Source: Pinus tabuliformis (lineage: Eukaryota > Streptophyta > Pinopsida > Pinales > Pinaceae). Taken from it: a stretch of 64,000 nt of DNA. This document shows, one piece after another, positions 43,701 to 56,813 of the stretch. The stretch covers positions 451,360,014-451,424,013 of the forward strand of contig CM062810.1 of assembly GCA_031772625.1 (NCBI GenBank), given 5' to 3'. The notes beneath the pieces were generated by a model, which had not been told where the DNA came from, did no database searches, and was given only the letters and a program-made list of their open reading frames with translations. Each line of letters begins with the position of its first letter. Positions within the stretch are counted from its first letter, which is position 1. The translations under genes and the position numbers were made by a program.

Positions 43701-46700
43701 CTTACCATTCTAGCAAATATACAACGAAGGCTCCACATATCGAGAGAATAATCATAATATTGAAGGTCATCAAGAATTTCAGGACCTTTGAAGTATCTAA
43801 TACATACATATGCGTCACTATTAATTGGCTTGTCATTTGAACATAAGAAATACTAGATCATAGAAATATCCATATTTTAATACCTTCTCCTTAATGCGCA
43901 AAAGTATGTTTCTAGTTCCTTCTAACATTCAAAGCAATAACATGGTCAAGAAAAAATGAAAAAGAAAACAATACACATCTTAGAGTATTCAAACTATGAT
44001 AAAAGAAGAACAAAGCAAAGCAGACATATCCAAAAAAATGTCAATGTCCTTAAATTATCAAAATTTTAAGCGTTAATTATTATTATTAGCAGGGGCTCAA
44101 CCAACTAGCACAATACCTTCACATCATATTAGTGAAGGTTCAACCATGTGAATCACATGATGGGGAGCACCAAGACACATAATGCCTTAGCTATTGATTT
44201 TTCTTTTCTCCTTTTGACTTACAAACATGTTCAATGAGACCAACGACTAGCTCTAAGGTACCATATAAATCTGACTAGTCAATAAAGTTGCATAACCTTC
44301 AAAATTTTCTAAAAAATCTTGTTTGATATTGTGGACTATAACAACTCTTGAAGTTAAGGCTTGTATCCAAATAAAAATCAAAACAATGAAAGACAAGATT
44401 CAACAATGAAACTGAAGGGATTCGTAAGGTAATTGAAGCTTTGCAATTTTCTAGATTACACTTATTTGAAACTTTCTTTGTATAGAACTAATTTATTGTA
44501 AAGGGAAAAATGCTAAAAAGCTTGAAGGTATGAGATACATAGTTGCAAATTTGACAATTAGGATTCAATAAGGTGTGGACATAAGCATGTAATAAATCAC
44601 TTAAGTTGTTCAAACATTCAAATTTATGGCTCCCTGTAGGGAGTTAAATCCATCTGAGTCCTAAGTTAATGGCAAGCAAAAAATGGGCCAGTTACTATTA
44701 GAGTCTCCCACCCTGGGTGTTAAATTTTTGCCTTCTTTACTTGGTAGTTGGTTCTCCTTCATAGCATAAAAATAACATGAGATCCATTCCTGGAGATGTG
44801 TTTGTAGAATTCATAGCAGTTGAAGCTAAGCACAATAATATTTTTTCTTTGGGAGGAGTGTTATTTTTATGTAGATAGGTTTGTAGGGGGCACACGCATG
44901 CATGCATGCACCATCATTAGTTAATTTCCTATTTTAGATTTATACAAGGCACACTTATCTATGAGAAAGGTGCATGTTTGTAACATGCCCTAGCCACGTA
45001 GTTGAGGGACATTCCCACTAAACTCTATCTCCGTTGCCAAAAATTTAGTATTTCGTTAGTCTCTTACGGGAAGGTTGTTCAATGTCTTCTCAGAATACAT
45101 TTTAAAAAATCTATTCTTGGGAAATACTTTCTTAGCATTGGTACAAGATATCCAATCATCTACATTATGGAGAATTAACTCTCTTGAAGTACCCATGTGG
45201 TGAAAGGATTGTTGGTTTTAGTAAGTCATTTTAAGCTTAAAATATCTACGATATCTGACCAAAAAGACAATTTTGAGCTAAGACATCAAATTTTATGAGA
45301 ATCCTTGGTCCTATAAGTTCTAGGGACCTCTTGGGAAGGTTGCAGAGGGAGAGATGATTCTTGTTCCAACTTACAAATGCTTATCCACGTATTTAAGGAA
45401 AATTAGATTTATATCAACAAAGTTCCAATGTAAACACATAGCTTGGGTGACACACCCATACATTTCACGATACACAAGATAAAAATGTTATATCCTAGGG
45501 AAATATTTTCCCTAGGGTGTCTTAAGTAGTGAGGGTTATTAAAAAATTCTTACGAAACAAAGATTCAGTACAATAATTTAATCTTAGTTAACTTTGTTGT
45601 GCTAAATATAATAGACCATTCAATATCATAGCATAAGCATTCAATAAACCAATAGTGCCAGTACAATTCAAAAGTCCAACATAATTTCATGTAGTTCCAG
45701 ATTCAATTGTACTTAAGCTACAATGCCCTAATTAAAAAACCTGAAATTCACTCTACAACCAATCCAAAGATTAGAAGTAACCCTTTTCTAATTATGTTCA
45801 GTGACCTCCATGTTGAGGATAGAGTTATGATTATTCCTTCAATCCTCCCCAAATAATCTTCCCAATATTATCTCATATTTAGGGAACTTTGTATTTGTGG
45901 AACTACTGCTTTAGATGATTACCATGAAATCTACTATAGAAGCATGACTCTCCACCCATATTTTGAATCTGTCAGAACATAACTGACCTTAGGAAACCCT
46001 TCCACAACCACTTCTGAATATGTTATGTGACTTTAGGTCTATTACAGATCATTCCTAACCTTACAATTCCCTTAAGATGAACTAGAAAGTGGTGATAACG
46101 GATGTCATCTAGCCTTAGAGGTACCTCGACCTACCTCAGAATATCTAAACAAGGAAAACTCATAGGAATTTGACCTCAGCAAAGTTCATCTTATTATGAA
46201 TTTTGTCCTTTTCTTGCATCAGATAACTCATTTAGCTTCAAGAGTGTAGATGCTTTACCCAACTATTCTTACCAAAAAACAATTAATATTCTCTAGATAG
46301 AAAGTTTCTCTACTTGCGAGAACTAAAAGATAAAACTAATTTGCTAACTAAGGGTGGAGTCTTTCACCACTGAAATTAGTAGGGGAAAGGGGTCTTAAAA
46401 CCCTCAATGCCTCGGGCTCAAGAAAATAGAGACAATTAAATTCCAAGGATGATGATTGATTTGGTCTTAACTCATTTCTATTTATAGACTTCTCCATGGG
46501 TTTCCTCATTTAAAGGGTTGTGTAAGAAACCCCCAATTTTGGAAAAATTCATTTTCATGCCTTTATCACTACTATAGCCTATGGGGTCGAATAGGCTATT
46601 TCATCGTCCATTAGCCCATCAATTTATAGGGAACATTACAAAAAACCACAAGATATAAAGCAGATTGACTGGAAAAGATGATTGAACCTAGGTGGTTGTA

Positions 46701-48880
46701 GAAGATGATGGATGTGGCTAACAACAACAAATATAAGTACAATTCCAGATTCATTGCATGAAGATTCTCCTAGAGAAAGGAAGTTGACTATGATAAGATG
46801 TTTCCTACAGTTGTAAGATAGACTTCTATAAGGGCATTCAGAAATTGATGAGTGCTTGCTAAATTGGGGCTTAACCAAAATTGTTGTAACCCTTTAACCT
46901 TTACTATATGTTTCACAAATCTGATCTATTAGTTTTGGTTCTATAAGTGGATGTCCTAATCATAAGTAGCAATGAGAACCTCATATCATGGTGCAAGGTG
47001 TTATCATCCAAGTTTAATATGAATGTAATCAACCTTGCACCATTTTTGAATCTTAAGGTGCATTAAGTGATAGGTAAGGTATTCCTCAGTCATAGGAAGT
47101 ACATAGTAGAGATTCTAAAGAAATTTTAAATGGAATTGCAAGCCCTTGATACTCCCATGGTTTTTAATCTGAAGTTTATTGCATATTCAAATTCAAATTT
47201 GGAAGCTCCCTTAATCTACAAGCTATACGTTACTGGATTTGGTAGAGGGAGGGCCAATATCCCTAGATACGGATTTTCCCTAAATACATGGAAAATACGC
47301 TAGGTGGTAGATCTCTATTTTATAGAAATGGATCCTAATTATGTTTGTTGGAACCCACAAAAAAAGTGAAAAGAAAATTTTGCGAGTGATTTAAGGTTTT
47401 GGACTTAGGTCTTGGAATTTTCATTAATGGTTGAAGTGTGGTGCCTGTTTGTCAGCAATGCACCCTAGAAGCGAGGAAGGCAAGGAACTAGATAGGAGTA
47501 CGAGGAAGGCATGACTACTTATTCATCAACAATTGAAATTTTTCATATTCCAGTATTCATTTATGGCATGACTCCTTATTCATTACCCTGTTGTATTTCG
47601 GTATTTTTCATATAATGTATTGGTTCATAAGTGAATTAGCAGTGCATTCCTTCTTCCTTGAACTAGTTTCTTCCTTTGAGCTAGCCCATTCATTGTCATC
47701 CATATTCTCACCTTGCAACCTTATTATATTCTAGTAGTTTACATTCATAAGTTTGGAACTTTCCCTTTCGACATGTATAGTGGTGCCTATTTCCATATAT
47801 ATTTTTGGAATCAGAGTTGACTTGGTTGAGACCATTATTGGTCAGCCCGACTAGTTGATAAGTTGATTGCCCAGTTGACCTAGTAAAAGCCAATATTGCT
47901 CGGAATTAATATTTCCTCTCTTTCTCAAAAGCTCTATGCACTCCAAATCATATTTAGCCGACTAATCATATTTTCTCCCTATATCTATCTATTTAGGAAA
48001 TTTAGTTAACTTGAAATCTAAATTCCTGTTTTTAATCCTATTTTTATTATTAATTAATGAACTATTTTTTTCTTGTATCTATTTATGATAAGAAATTTAG
48101 AATTTAGTAGGTTAAGGAAATGAACATTTTGTAAGTGCATGATCTAGTTTCTTGAGTGTCCCTTGTGCCAAGTCAACAATAGAGATTAAATTAATAAATT
48201 CTACAAATAAGTTGATCTTGACACCATCTTATCTATCACATGACATATATTCTCTCTAAGCATCAATATATTAGAAATACCACATCATTTCTCAATGTGC
48301 TCTTATATTATTATTAGAAATATTAATAATAATTGCACCGAGAGATGCTCTAGAATTGAGAAAGATATTATAGTGGTGTGTTAGATGAAGTGTATTAATA
48401 TTCTTAACTGTGTATTGATAATATATTATAATTTGAATTTTATATGTAGTAAGGTAATGTCTAGACCATTATCATTATAGTTGTATTTCATTTTTGAACT
48501 CTAAAAGTGTTTTTTAAAATTTTAAAACTATTATTATATTTTAATTTATTTTGTACTTGTTGTATCGAGATCTTGGATTTTCAAAAAACTATAGATCTGA
48601 ATCTAGATCGGTATCTGTATTTATATCCTGGTAACTTAACACAAAGGAATAACTTTTAATACTCTCTCAAAGGAACATATTAAAGTGACTTAGGACTTCC
48701 TTTCTAATTTTTTTATCGAAAATTCTCAAAGTATCACATTAAAATTAAAATTCATTTCCATGTCTTAGATGTGTTCAGTTCAACATTAATAGTAAAGTCC
48801 ATTATTTTCTCTCAAATTTAATGAAATGAATCCTAAGGAATTTCTCAACTTAGGCATCTAGGGGGATCATAGAAAAAAAG
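40760..48880. other. Long unassigned intergenic DNA
   Basis: AT-rich with short random frames only. I support just small features: a diverged ~74-base tandem duplication (starts 41854 and 41928), a (CATG)n-like run at about 44893-44912, and a 10-base-arm palindrome CCTAGGGAAA/TTTCCCTAGG at 45494-45516. No gene was recognised on either strand. Confidence 0.5.
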
Positions 48881-48884
48881 TGTA

Positions 48885-49560
48885 GCAGGGGAAGAGTTTG
48901 AAACAAAAATGCAGGAAATTCGCAGGCAAGTCAAGCATAAACTATATGAAAGCAGCATGACGTATAAAATCCATGAAGATTTGAGGAAAAAGGAGAAGAT
49001 TTTAGAGGTTGGAGACATGGTACTAGCTCACCTTAGGAAAACATATTTCCAAAATGTGAATATAACAAACTAAAATGGAAAAATATTGGACCCTGCAAGA
49101 TTTTAGGAAATTTTCTAATAATGCATATAAATTGGAACTGCCTCCAGGATTGGGAATTTCCCCTATTTATAATGTTTCATACCTCTATAAATATTCAGAA
49201 CCTTTAACATCAATAACAAGCAGCAATCAATAACAACAACAATCGGTGATAACTTGGGAAAATCAATTGCATTCAGCAAAGCTTTTGCAACCTAGAAAAA
49301 TCTTAGATATGAGTATCATTAAGGAAACTAGAGGAAAGAAGTACTATGAGTACTTAGTGAAGTAGATGGACCATCTAGTGCAGGATGCCACTTGGATGAC
49401 TACCATACTTATACAAAAAGGTGGAAACCTCATTAATGAACTCAAATCAGGACCCATGAACATTTTTTAGCCTCACACGGGAGAATTCATTTCAAAGGAC
49501 CATGTGGTCAAACATTAGTACAGGGGTTGTACCCTCATGAGTTTTCTTATCAAATTAGGA
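48885..49560 (+). pseudogene. Chromovirus integrase C-terminus and chromodomain relic
   Basis: Frames read KHKLYESSMTYKIHEDLRKK, ILEVGDMVLAHLRKTYFPK, YNKLKWKNIGPCKILGNF, NAYKLELPPGLGISPIYNVS and, further on, KILDMSIIKETRGKKYYEYL followed by VK-stop-MDH and DATWMT. This is the integrase tail (GPF/Y-type block) with a chromodomain. It identifies a chromovirus-type Ty3/gypsy element. Upstream pol and LTRs are not visible, and stops and frame slips disable it. Confidence 0.7.
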
Positions 49561-49689
49561 ATTTTAATGAATATGGCATGTAATAAGGCGTGTTTGGCTA
49601 TTTATATATTTATTAGTATTAATTAATGGCATTTTTTATTATCATTCCATGTAATGTAAAAAAATAAGGCTTAAATAAGGCTCAATGGG

Positions 49690-49866
49690 TTAGATGAATT
49701 CCCGATGCAGACCCTCCTACACACAGAGGTGACTCATGTACAAAGAAAGGTTTGACATGAAAAAAATATCAGAGACAAAGTTTTTCAAGAGGGTGATTGG
49801 ACTCTGCTATATGACTCACCTTTCAAGGATTTCAAAGGAAAATTTATGACCAAATGGTTGGGCACA
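49690..49866 (+). pseudogene. Tat-like integrase C-terminus, part 1 (element F)
   Basis: KVFQEGDWTLLYDSPFKDFK and GKFMTKWLGT form the familiar end of a gypsy integrase before the frame is broken by element E. The next residues resume at 59361. Upstream pol is not preserved. Confidence 0.65.
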
Positions 49867-50896
49867 TGCTATGGGGTAACATGCACGGTGCATGGAGAAT
49901 GAAAGCTACCCTCAAAGGCCTTCCTGAGACCTTCGACAAACTGTAAGATTATCTACAGATGCTGCCAAGTTATACACATGTTCATATACAAATATGAATT
50001 AACGAAGTATGTAAAGAGTATTACCTCAAGTCTCCTTCTAGATTTGTTTGGAGATCGCAATGCAACTAAGAGGAACTCCCTCAAAGCTGGCTCCAAATCA
50101 ATTCCTGCACAAAGGAAAGGAAAACAGAATCACCACATAGAACCTTGAAAACTGATATATGAATACACAATGAACATATATTTTCATACAACTAAAATAC
50201 TCATATAAACAAGTATTGAATGAATAACTTAATGAACAATGTTACCGACACTATGGCGTAGGGAACACAACTGTAGTTCTGTATTAATAATGAAAGAGTG
50301 ATTATAACCATCCATTGTATCAGTCTTCCTTTTCCCCTTCCACTTCTCTCTCTCTCTCTCCCTTCTAGCTCACTTCTTCAGATATGGGACAAATCTCAAT
50401 AGCTTAGTAGGCTATGCTTTCAAATTCACTGACCCCTTTCACAATGACCATCCCATTGCTTATGTAGCAATCGAGTTAGGATTGCCAAGCTCCTCATAGG
50501 TTTCACTAGGGAAAAAGCAAGGAACTTGCTCTACTTTTTAGCTCTTTCCCATTTGCCTCCTTTCTTCAGATTAGAATTTCTCAAAATAGGTCGATTTTAG
50601 ATATTTTCTTGCTTTTCTTGAGTGTTTTTAGGAACAAATATCTAGATATTTATGAGTCAATTCATTCCTTTGACCCTTGGAATTGCTCTCAGTTTCAGTA
50701 ACGCTACACCTAGACTAACAACTTGAGTTAGTAGGGTCACTAATGCACCCTTAGGCTTGGTAACAAGCTTTATAAAGAAATTTTTCATTGTGCAACCAGC
50801 GTTAGTGTGGATTCAAGCCCTGTAACTGTGGGCTTTGCTTCAATCATGTTGTCTTTCCCCTCTGAGTTGATGAGGAGGTCATTTTGTTGTATAACA
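49867..50896 (-). repeat. 3' LTR of element E
   Basis: 1,030 bp. It includes a (CT)n tract (about 50347-50362) and the TTTATAAAG sequence near 50772 that could be a TATA box on the minus strand. It matches 58333-59360 throughout. Confidence 0.9.
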
Positions 50897-50909
50897 GAAG
50901 CCCCCTAAA
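50897..50909 (-). other. Polypurine-tract region of element E
   Basis: Minus strand TTTAGGGGGCTTC directly precedes the 3' LTR start TGTTATAC. A G-run here is the expected plus-strand primer site. Confidence 0.65.
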
Positions 50910-52009
50910 GTATGAGATTAGAGGCTGCGATGATGGCTAAAATACTTTACTTAAACTCTAATTTTTCTATCGAAATGAGAGAGAGAGAAGCTTGGGTGAC
51001 AAGGGAAACCTGATACAACACATATATATATAAAACTACTAAAATCATGTCCTAAGTCAGGTATTCCCATGATCAGTAGCTATGTCAGAGTGATTTTCTC
51101 AATAGAGATATGACAATACAGGCCACCTATAAACACAATGCAGGTCCATTGTCATAATAGGATCGTCCTGAAACAACTGTCTCCAAAAAACAATATGCAT
51201 AGCTTGGGAGAGGAAACAAGGATGAACAACGCAAGACTCTACCCAACGTCTTGATTTCTGCTTCACTGAACAGCATAGATCGATACATGTGAAAGATATG
51301 CATTGATGTCAAACATGCATGAAATCATCTGATTACTATTCAATAATGGAGACCATTAATAAATGCGAGGAAGGCCACTGATAATGGGGATGGTCTCCAA
51401 GATGCACAGTGCAATCTAACAAGTGTGAAAGATGTCTTTCTCGTCGAACACTTGTAGAATCACTTAACCAAGAGCCAATAATGAGAACCCTTGATCAAAC
51501 ACAAGGTAACCTACCACTAAGGTCTGCAAGTACCAAGGCATTGAATGTGTTTTTGGGTTATCTTCCTAGATAGAGTGTTGAAGTAAATAGGAAGAAACCC
51601 ATCGAAAGGTAGGAAATAATGTGTCCTACATCAATCAACATGAAATGTGACAAGAATGATTTTTTTTCTTGAGGAAGCTTTTGAGGATTTGGGTCTAAAC
51701 AATGGAGGGCATGATGAAAGAATATGTTTGATGGATTGATGGAGGAAACAAATGGGTAACCCTTGAACAATAGAAGGCACGACAATGATTTTAACCAGAC
51801 AACACTAGACTCATGAACACTACAGAGCGTTAGGATACAAAGATGCAATTAAATTAGGGTATATAGGCTAAACTCAAAGGATGGTAGGGTTCATATTGAG
51901 TGGCCATCAAAAGGAGGTTTATCTGAGGGAGTGACATGTTCAAGGGAACGACTGCTACCAAACCATGATTTTTAATATGTAATACTGTTGTATTGTCCAC
52001 TTTCCCCGT
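50910..52009 (-). other. 3' untranslated region of element E
   Basis: No motif or domain is seen in any frame, including the 96-codon frame 51848-51558. It separates the tandem array from the LTR. Confidence 0.45.
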
Positions 52010-53115
52010 CTGATTAATTTAATGAGTTAAGATGGGTAAACTCATCTATCTTTTCATATTTAAAGAGTATGAAAAGGACCACAAAAAGAATGACTCTTTT
52101 CCCTATATAATTATTTTAATGAGTCCACACAGGTAAACCCATTGATTTTTTCATGTTTTAAGAGTCTGAAAAGTATTGTAAAAAGAGTGACTCTATATCT
52201 TTTCTGTGTAATTTGAAGAGTCTAGACTAGGCAACTCAATTGTCTTTTCATATTTAGATAGTCTGAAAAGATCGTAAAGTGCAACTCCATGGTGGTCCCT
52301 TTGTTAGAGTTGTTAACCGAGTGCGACAAAAGGTTACTGTATACCCAGATCAGTTACTTTTCCGTTAGTTAATCTATTGAATCTGAATAAAGAGAAACCT
52401 ATTTTCAATAGTTTTCAACCTCATTTTGTTATGAGTATGAGGGCATGGACTAAACTCATTTTTCATCATGAATTTTTAATGAGTCACGTGACGACAAACT
52501 CACTACCTTCATCAAAATTTTTAACGAGTCAGATGAAGACAACTCAGGGTATCTTTTTTAGTTTAGTTAGCGAGAAAAAGAGGGAAAAGGAAGGCTCATC
52601 CCTTATTCATAGTTTTAACGAGCTCGAAGGAGGGGAAAAACTCCGGGACTTTTCGATTTAAGAGTGAGAACAGTTTCAAAAAATAAAGGTCTCTTGTTGC
52701 TACTGTATATTTTTAACGAGCCCAGTGACAAAAACTCGGGATCTTTTAGTTTAAGGAGTGAGAAAAGTACCTAAAAGAATGCTCAGGTCATCTTTATAAA
52801 ATTTAACGAGCCTAAAGACAAAGCTCAAGATTTTTTTAGTTTAAAAAGTGAGAAAAAAGTGCCTAAAAATAATGATCCCTTGGTCTTTTTCAGTTTAATG
52901 AGCTGGAAAAAGATAAAAAAAGAGTTTCTCAGAGCATCGTCGTATGGATTTATTGAGTGCAATGATGAAAACTCGTTGATGTTTCTATTTTTTAAAGAGC
53001 AATAAAATATCTCAAAAAGTTCTCTAATCTTCATTGTAGTAGTTTAACGAGCCAAAAGAAGGAGACTCAAGGTTTTTCTGATTAACGAGCAAGAAAAATA
53101 CCATGAAAAGAATGC
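52010..53115 (-). repeat. Degenerate ~90-bp tandem array in element E
   Basis: TTTAACGAG-like starts recur at about 52612, 52711, 52801, 52894 and 53041, with earlier, more decayed ones from about 52016. Each unit then has an ACTC block, GATCTTTTTAGTTTAA, GTGAGAAAAG and ATGCTC. Spacing is mostly 90-99 bases. It lies where pol would be expected, just after the protease and RT start. Tandem arrays near the 3' end are known in Ogre-like elements. Confidence 0.75.
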
Positions 53116-53129
53116 TCGATATTCCTTGA

Positions 53130-54460
53130 TATCATGCATGATGATGGAAGGGTCTATGCCATACATTTCCTCATAAGACCAAGGGAATACATCATGGAAT
53201 TCCTTAAATAGGCAGGTGAAGTTTGCAATTTCCTCAGGATTGCAATCTGCTCCAATCTAGATGTGTTCCATGATGCTTGTCCTACATAAATATTGATGAG
53301 CAATGTTTTCGAAATATTTCCCATGTTTCCTTCCACCTTGAAAGTATGGAGGATCGTATAGGGTGAGGAAACGATTGCTGGTATGTCAGGGGATAGGATT
53401 TGAAGAGGCATCATGTCCAAATCAGATATCAAAATGAAATGGTGTGAGTCCTCCCAAGGTCTCTCTTCTAAACTCGTCATCTCTCTAATAGCTTTGTCCA
53501 TAGGTAGGAAGTGATTGAGTGGATCGAAAGAAGGAGTGGTTATGGGAGGGGCAGTGGTACCATTGGCCGAAACCAAAGTGATTAGAGATTCAGATGCAAT
53601 TTGAATGGCTTCGCAGGCCAATTCAGTTGGTGACAACAACATTTGTTCTCCGTATATGTCAATGTCTGAAGGAGCCGGTAGGATCCATGGATCAGTCTGC
53701 TCATGAGGAATAGATGAAAGCATGTTGACCGAGTGTGAAACCTTCAACAGCTAAAGAGGAAAACAAACCATGAGTGAAGAAGCCTTCAGTAGACCGGTAC
53801 CTAAACTGATGTAACAGTTAGTTCCACCTCCTACTAGGGGTACAGAGTCACTTGGTAATGGTGAATAATCAGGGGTATAGAAAGACAACTGATGTAACAT
53901 AATTATCTGTCCATCCAATGGAAATTGGATGGTGTGAAAGACAGTAGGTATGATGGCCATCATGGCATATGTCCAACTGTGACCCAGTAAGAGATTATAG
54001 TCGATTTTTTTGTCTACGACTTCTATGTCCACTGTTATGGTTTTCCTAGACAAAGTGATGGGAAAAATGGCTAGGTATCCTTTTGAGATAAAGGTGTGGC
54101 CGTCAAAATTTTTCAGGGAGTTTGATGGGGGGGATAGGGTTGGAGAACCCAGGGTGAGCCAACATGAAGCTGAAATGACGCAGGTTGAAGCACCTTCGTC
54201 AATGAAAGTTCAGTGTATACCTTTACCTTTCGAAGTTATATGCACCTGGAATGCAAGCTAGTGAGAAAGGGGAGGTTTACACTTTTCCATGTTGAAAATA
54301 GAACACATGGAATCCTTTAGGTCAATACCACCAATAGTCAAAAGCAAAGATTTCCATTGTGTTGGGCATGTTTGTAATACTTTGAGCACTGACATAGCTG
54401 ATGGTGCTTGCACAAAATCCTCTACAATGTTGTAGTGTTGGGCGGCACATGCAGATGTAT
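53130..54460 (-). pseudogene. Protease and RT start of element E
   Basis: Landmarks on the minus strand are IHCTFIDEGASTCVISASCW (retropepsin; D-E-G-A where D-D-G-A or D-T-G-A is usual), SLKNFDGHTFISKGYLAIFP, VDIEVVDKKIDYNLLLGHSW and TIQFPLDGQIIMLHQLSF, all typical of Tat/Ogre proteases. Open frames at 54053-53751 and 53747-53154 follow. They end near 53160 in an RT-start-like FPWSYEEM (after a frame slip), and RT then breaks off. Few stops are present, but frames change at 54257 and 53750. Confidence 0.75.
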
Positions 54461-56813
54461 TGTGCATTATGCATCGAAGTTCCCCTTTTTGGGGTCAAAT
54501 TACAAGGTCCTCAACCGGCCATTCAATATGAAAGTCGTTGCATGGCAGTGGGTTTTGACCTGAGGATGGTTCTACTACAGGAGCGACAGGAGCTCCATAA
54601 GATTTGGCTCTTGTGGTGACTTCTACCATTTCAAATGTGTAAACGGTAGAAGATCCTTCACCAGCCGATGGATGTTGTGAACCATCATTGCCCCGTTGTG
54701 GGGGTTGCGGTTGGTTTGCAATAAGATTTTTCTGTTGTTGAGTGGGAAAATGATTTCTAAAGATAGCGGGGGCCTTACCAGAACCCCTTTTGGCAAGGTA
54801 GTCTATGCATTCCTGAAGCCGCAGACAATTCCATGTCGTGTGGCCTTCAACAAAGAGTTTGCATGGATATCTGGTGGGTTTATCCTTTTCTTCGCCAGTA
54901 GGTGCAATGGCCTTCTGTTTTAGGTTTGGTTGCTTGGTTGACTACTCTTCGGAAGGAGCGGTCTTTTTCTTAGTCTTCTTGTTCTTACCACCGGATTTTT
55001 GCATATACTGCATAGAGTTTATCGCAGTGGTAGGAAGAGTAGTCGTATTGGTAGAGGGGTCCACTGCCATCTTGGCAATGTGACCATTGAGTTGTTTTAC
55101 AGTGGCCCCGAAGGTTGCGCCGAGAATCCCGTCGGCATGCACTCCGTGGTGTTGAGTGGCGGAAGCATTGGGGTTACCAGGGGCATAGGGTATTATGTCA
55201 TAAAGAGTGCCAAACTATGAATATATCAAATCTAAGTGTTGGGCATGACGTATGGATTGGTCTTCTATGACTGCACCACCTAGAGCGACATCTCTAGTGA
55301 TTTACGAGAGTAAGGACCTAAAGAACCAGTTCGTTACGAGAAAGTCTAGGAGGGGAGCTTTGACTAGCCTTCGCCTACGTCTCCATTCATGAATATGATC
55401 GGAGATGTGGGTGGTGGTATCTTAACGAAATGAAGTGAGGAGCTCTATCCCAGTCTCATAGCAAATAGGCAGCTAGAAGTGCTTTAGGAATTCCATCGCT
55501 AAAGTGTCAAAGGTGTTTATTGACGTGCACGATAACTCAATATACCGTTTCGTTGCATTTCTAGTAAGGGTGTGGGGAAAAAGACATAACTGGACACTAT
55601 CATCCACCATAGAGTTTGAAACACACCAGAGATGGTAGGTGGTGATATGGGTGCCCGGATCCTCCCCTTGTTTTCCATCAAACTTTGGGATGTCCTTTGG
55701 TATTTTATACGAGATCAATGACCATTGTAAGTTGTGATAGATGGGGTCATTCATCAGCTTGTATAAGTTGGGTATATCCAACGTTGCCAAGAAAGGTAGA
55801 GAGGTAGGTTCCCCCGACTCAGACCATGATGATGATGGATGACTTGAGGAGCTTTGGTTCCCCATATTATACATGGGTTGTGTGGTGTAGCAGGTGCTTT
55901 AAGGTATGGTGTTGTAGAGTGGATTTCCATGAGGATTTTGATACTGGTGTATAGTATTGCCCCCAGTATAAGTGGTGCCCCCTTGACTCGTTTGAATATG
56001 TGTGTAGGTTGCCCCAATGGATTGGTTTGGAATCCCTTTAGGATTCCCTCCCGACACAAAACTGACCATTTATCCTTTATTGACAGAGGGGATGCTCATG
56101 TCAATTAGCAACTAACCATGCATACCTAAGAACGGAGGGGGAACTGTTACGTTCCCTACCGTCATGTGCATATTGGGAACCCCCCTAGGTCTGTGAATCT
56201 ATGGGTTTGAACTGTACATTGGCGGCCGACCATATTGTTGGTAAATGGGAACTGCACCCATGGTGCCACATTGAGTGTTATAGGGAGCACTGTATGTGGC
56301 ACTTGTTGAAGGTATGCAGTTCGACACCATATGGGTGGAATCCAACATGTGTTGGGTTCCACTTGTAGAGGGTATCATGTGAGTAGTTGTACCTGGGAAA
56401 AACGGGATAGCGAGATTCACCATTACTGGTGTTGCGGTGATTGTCTACTCGGGAAGTGGTGAAGGACCAAAAGTGTCCCTAAAGTCCCACAACTCGTAAG
56501 TCATCGACGGGATAGATGGAAATGTTCCACCTACTAAAGTAGGAAGTACAGGTACCACAGGAGCGAAGACAGGTTCCAATGGATTTGTGAGTGGAGGGTT
56601 AAAGGGAGGAAGAAATCCTTTGGTAAAGAAATCCTTCGGAAAACTTGACTCGTCAGTTGTCCAAACATATCCTGTGTGACATATAGGAGATTGATCTGCT
56701 AAATATGGGGAATCTGGTTCAGTGGAACTCGACAGATCTTCCACAATGAGTGGAGGAAGTCCTAACAATTGTCTGGAGTGACGAAGAGGGCCGAATGTAG
56801 CCATGGTGACCAT
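54461..56813 (-). pseudogene. Gag of element E
   Basis: Starts with MVTMATFGPLRHSRQLL (56813). A proline/threonine-rich N-terminal part is followed by the capsid region in 55874-55473: FDGKQGEDPGTHITTYHLWC, LCLFPHTLTRNATKRYIEL, TFDTLAMEFLKHF. After frame slips comes a basic lysine-rich segment (about 55015-54950). Then comes a knuckle-like CKLFVEGHTTWNCLRLQE (about 54850-54797), in which one Cys is missing. This is Tat/Ogre-style gag. At least three frameshifts or stops break it. Confidence 0.7.

Noticed and set aside
44893-44912. CATG-type simple repeat
   Set aside because: Short microsatellite, ordinary in plant DNA.
45494-45516. Perfect 10-base-arm palindrome CCTAGGGAAA/TTTCCCTAGG
   Set aside because: Isolated and without repeat context; could occur by chance in 64 kb.
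51558-51848. 96-codon minus-strand frame in the 3' part of element E
   Set aside because: No motif, in untranslated context, and hydrophobic composition typical of AT-rich chance frames.
52010-53115. CRISPR-like array because of regular spacing
   Set aside because: Units are degenerate along their whole length, with no constant repeat and variable spacer structure, and the DNA is eukaryotic.
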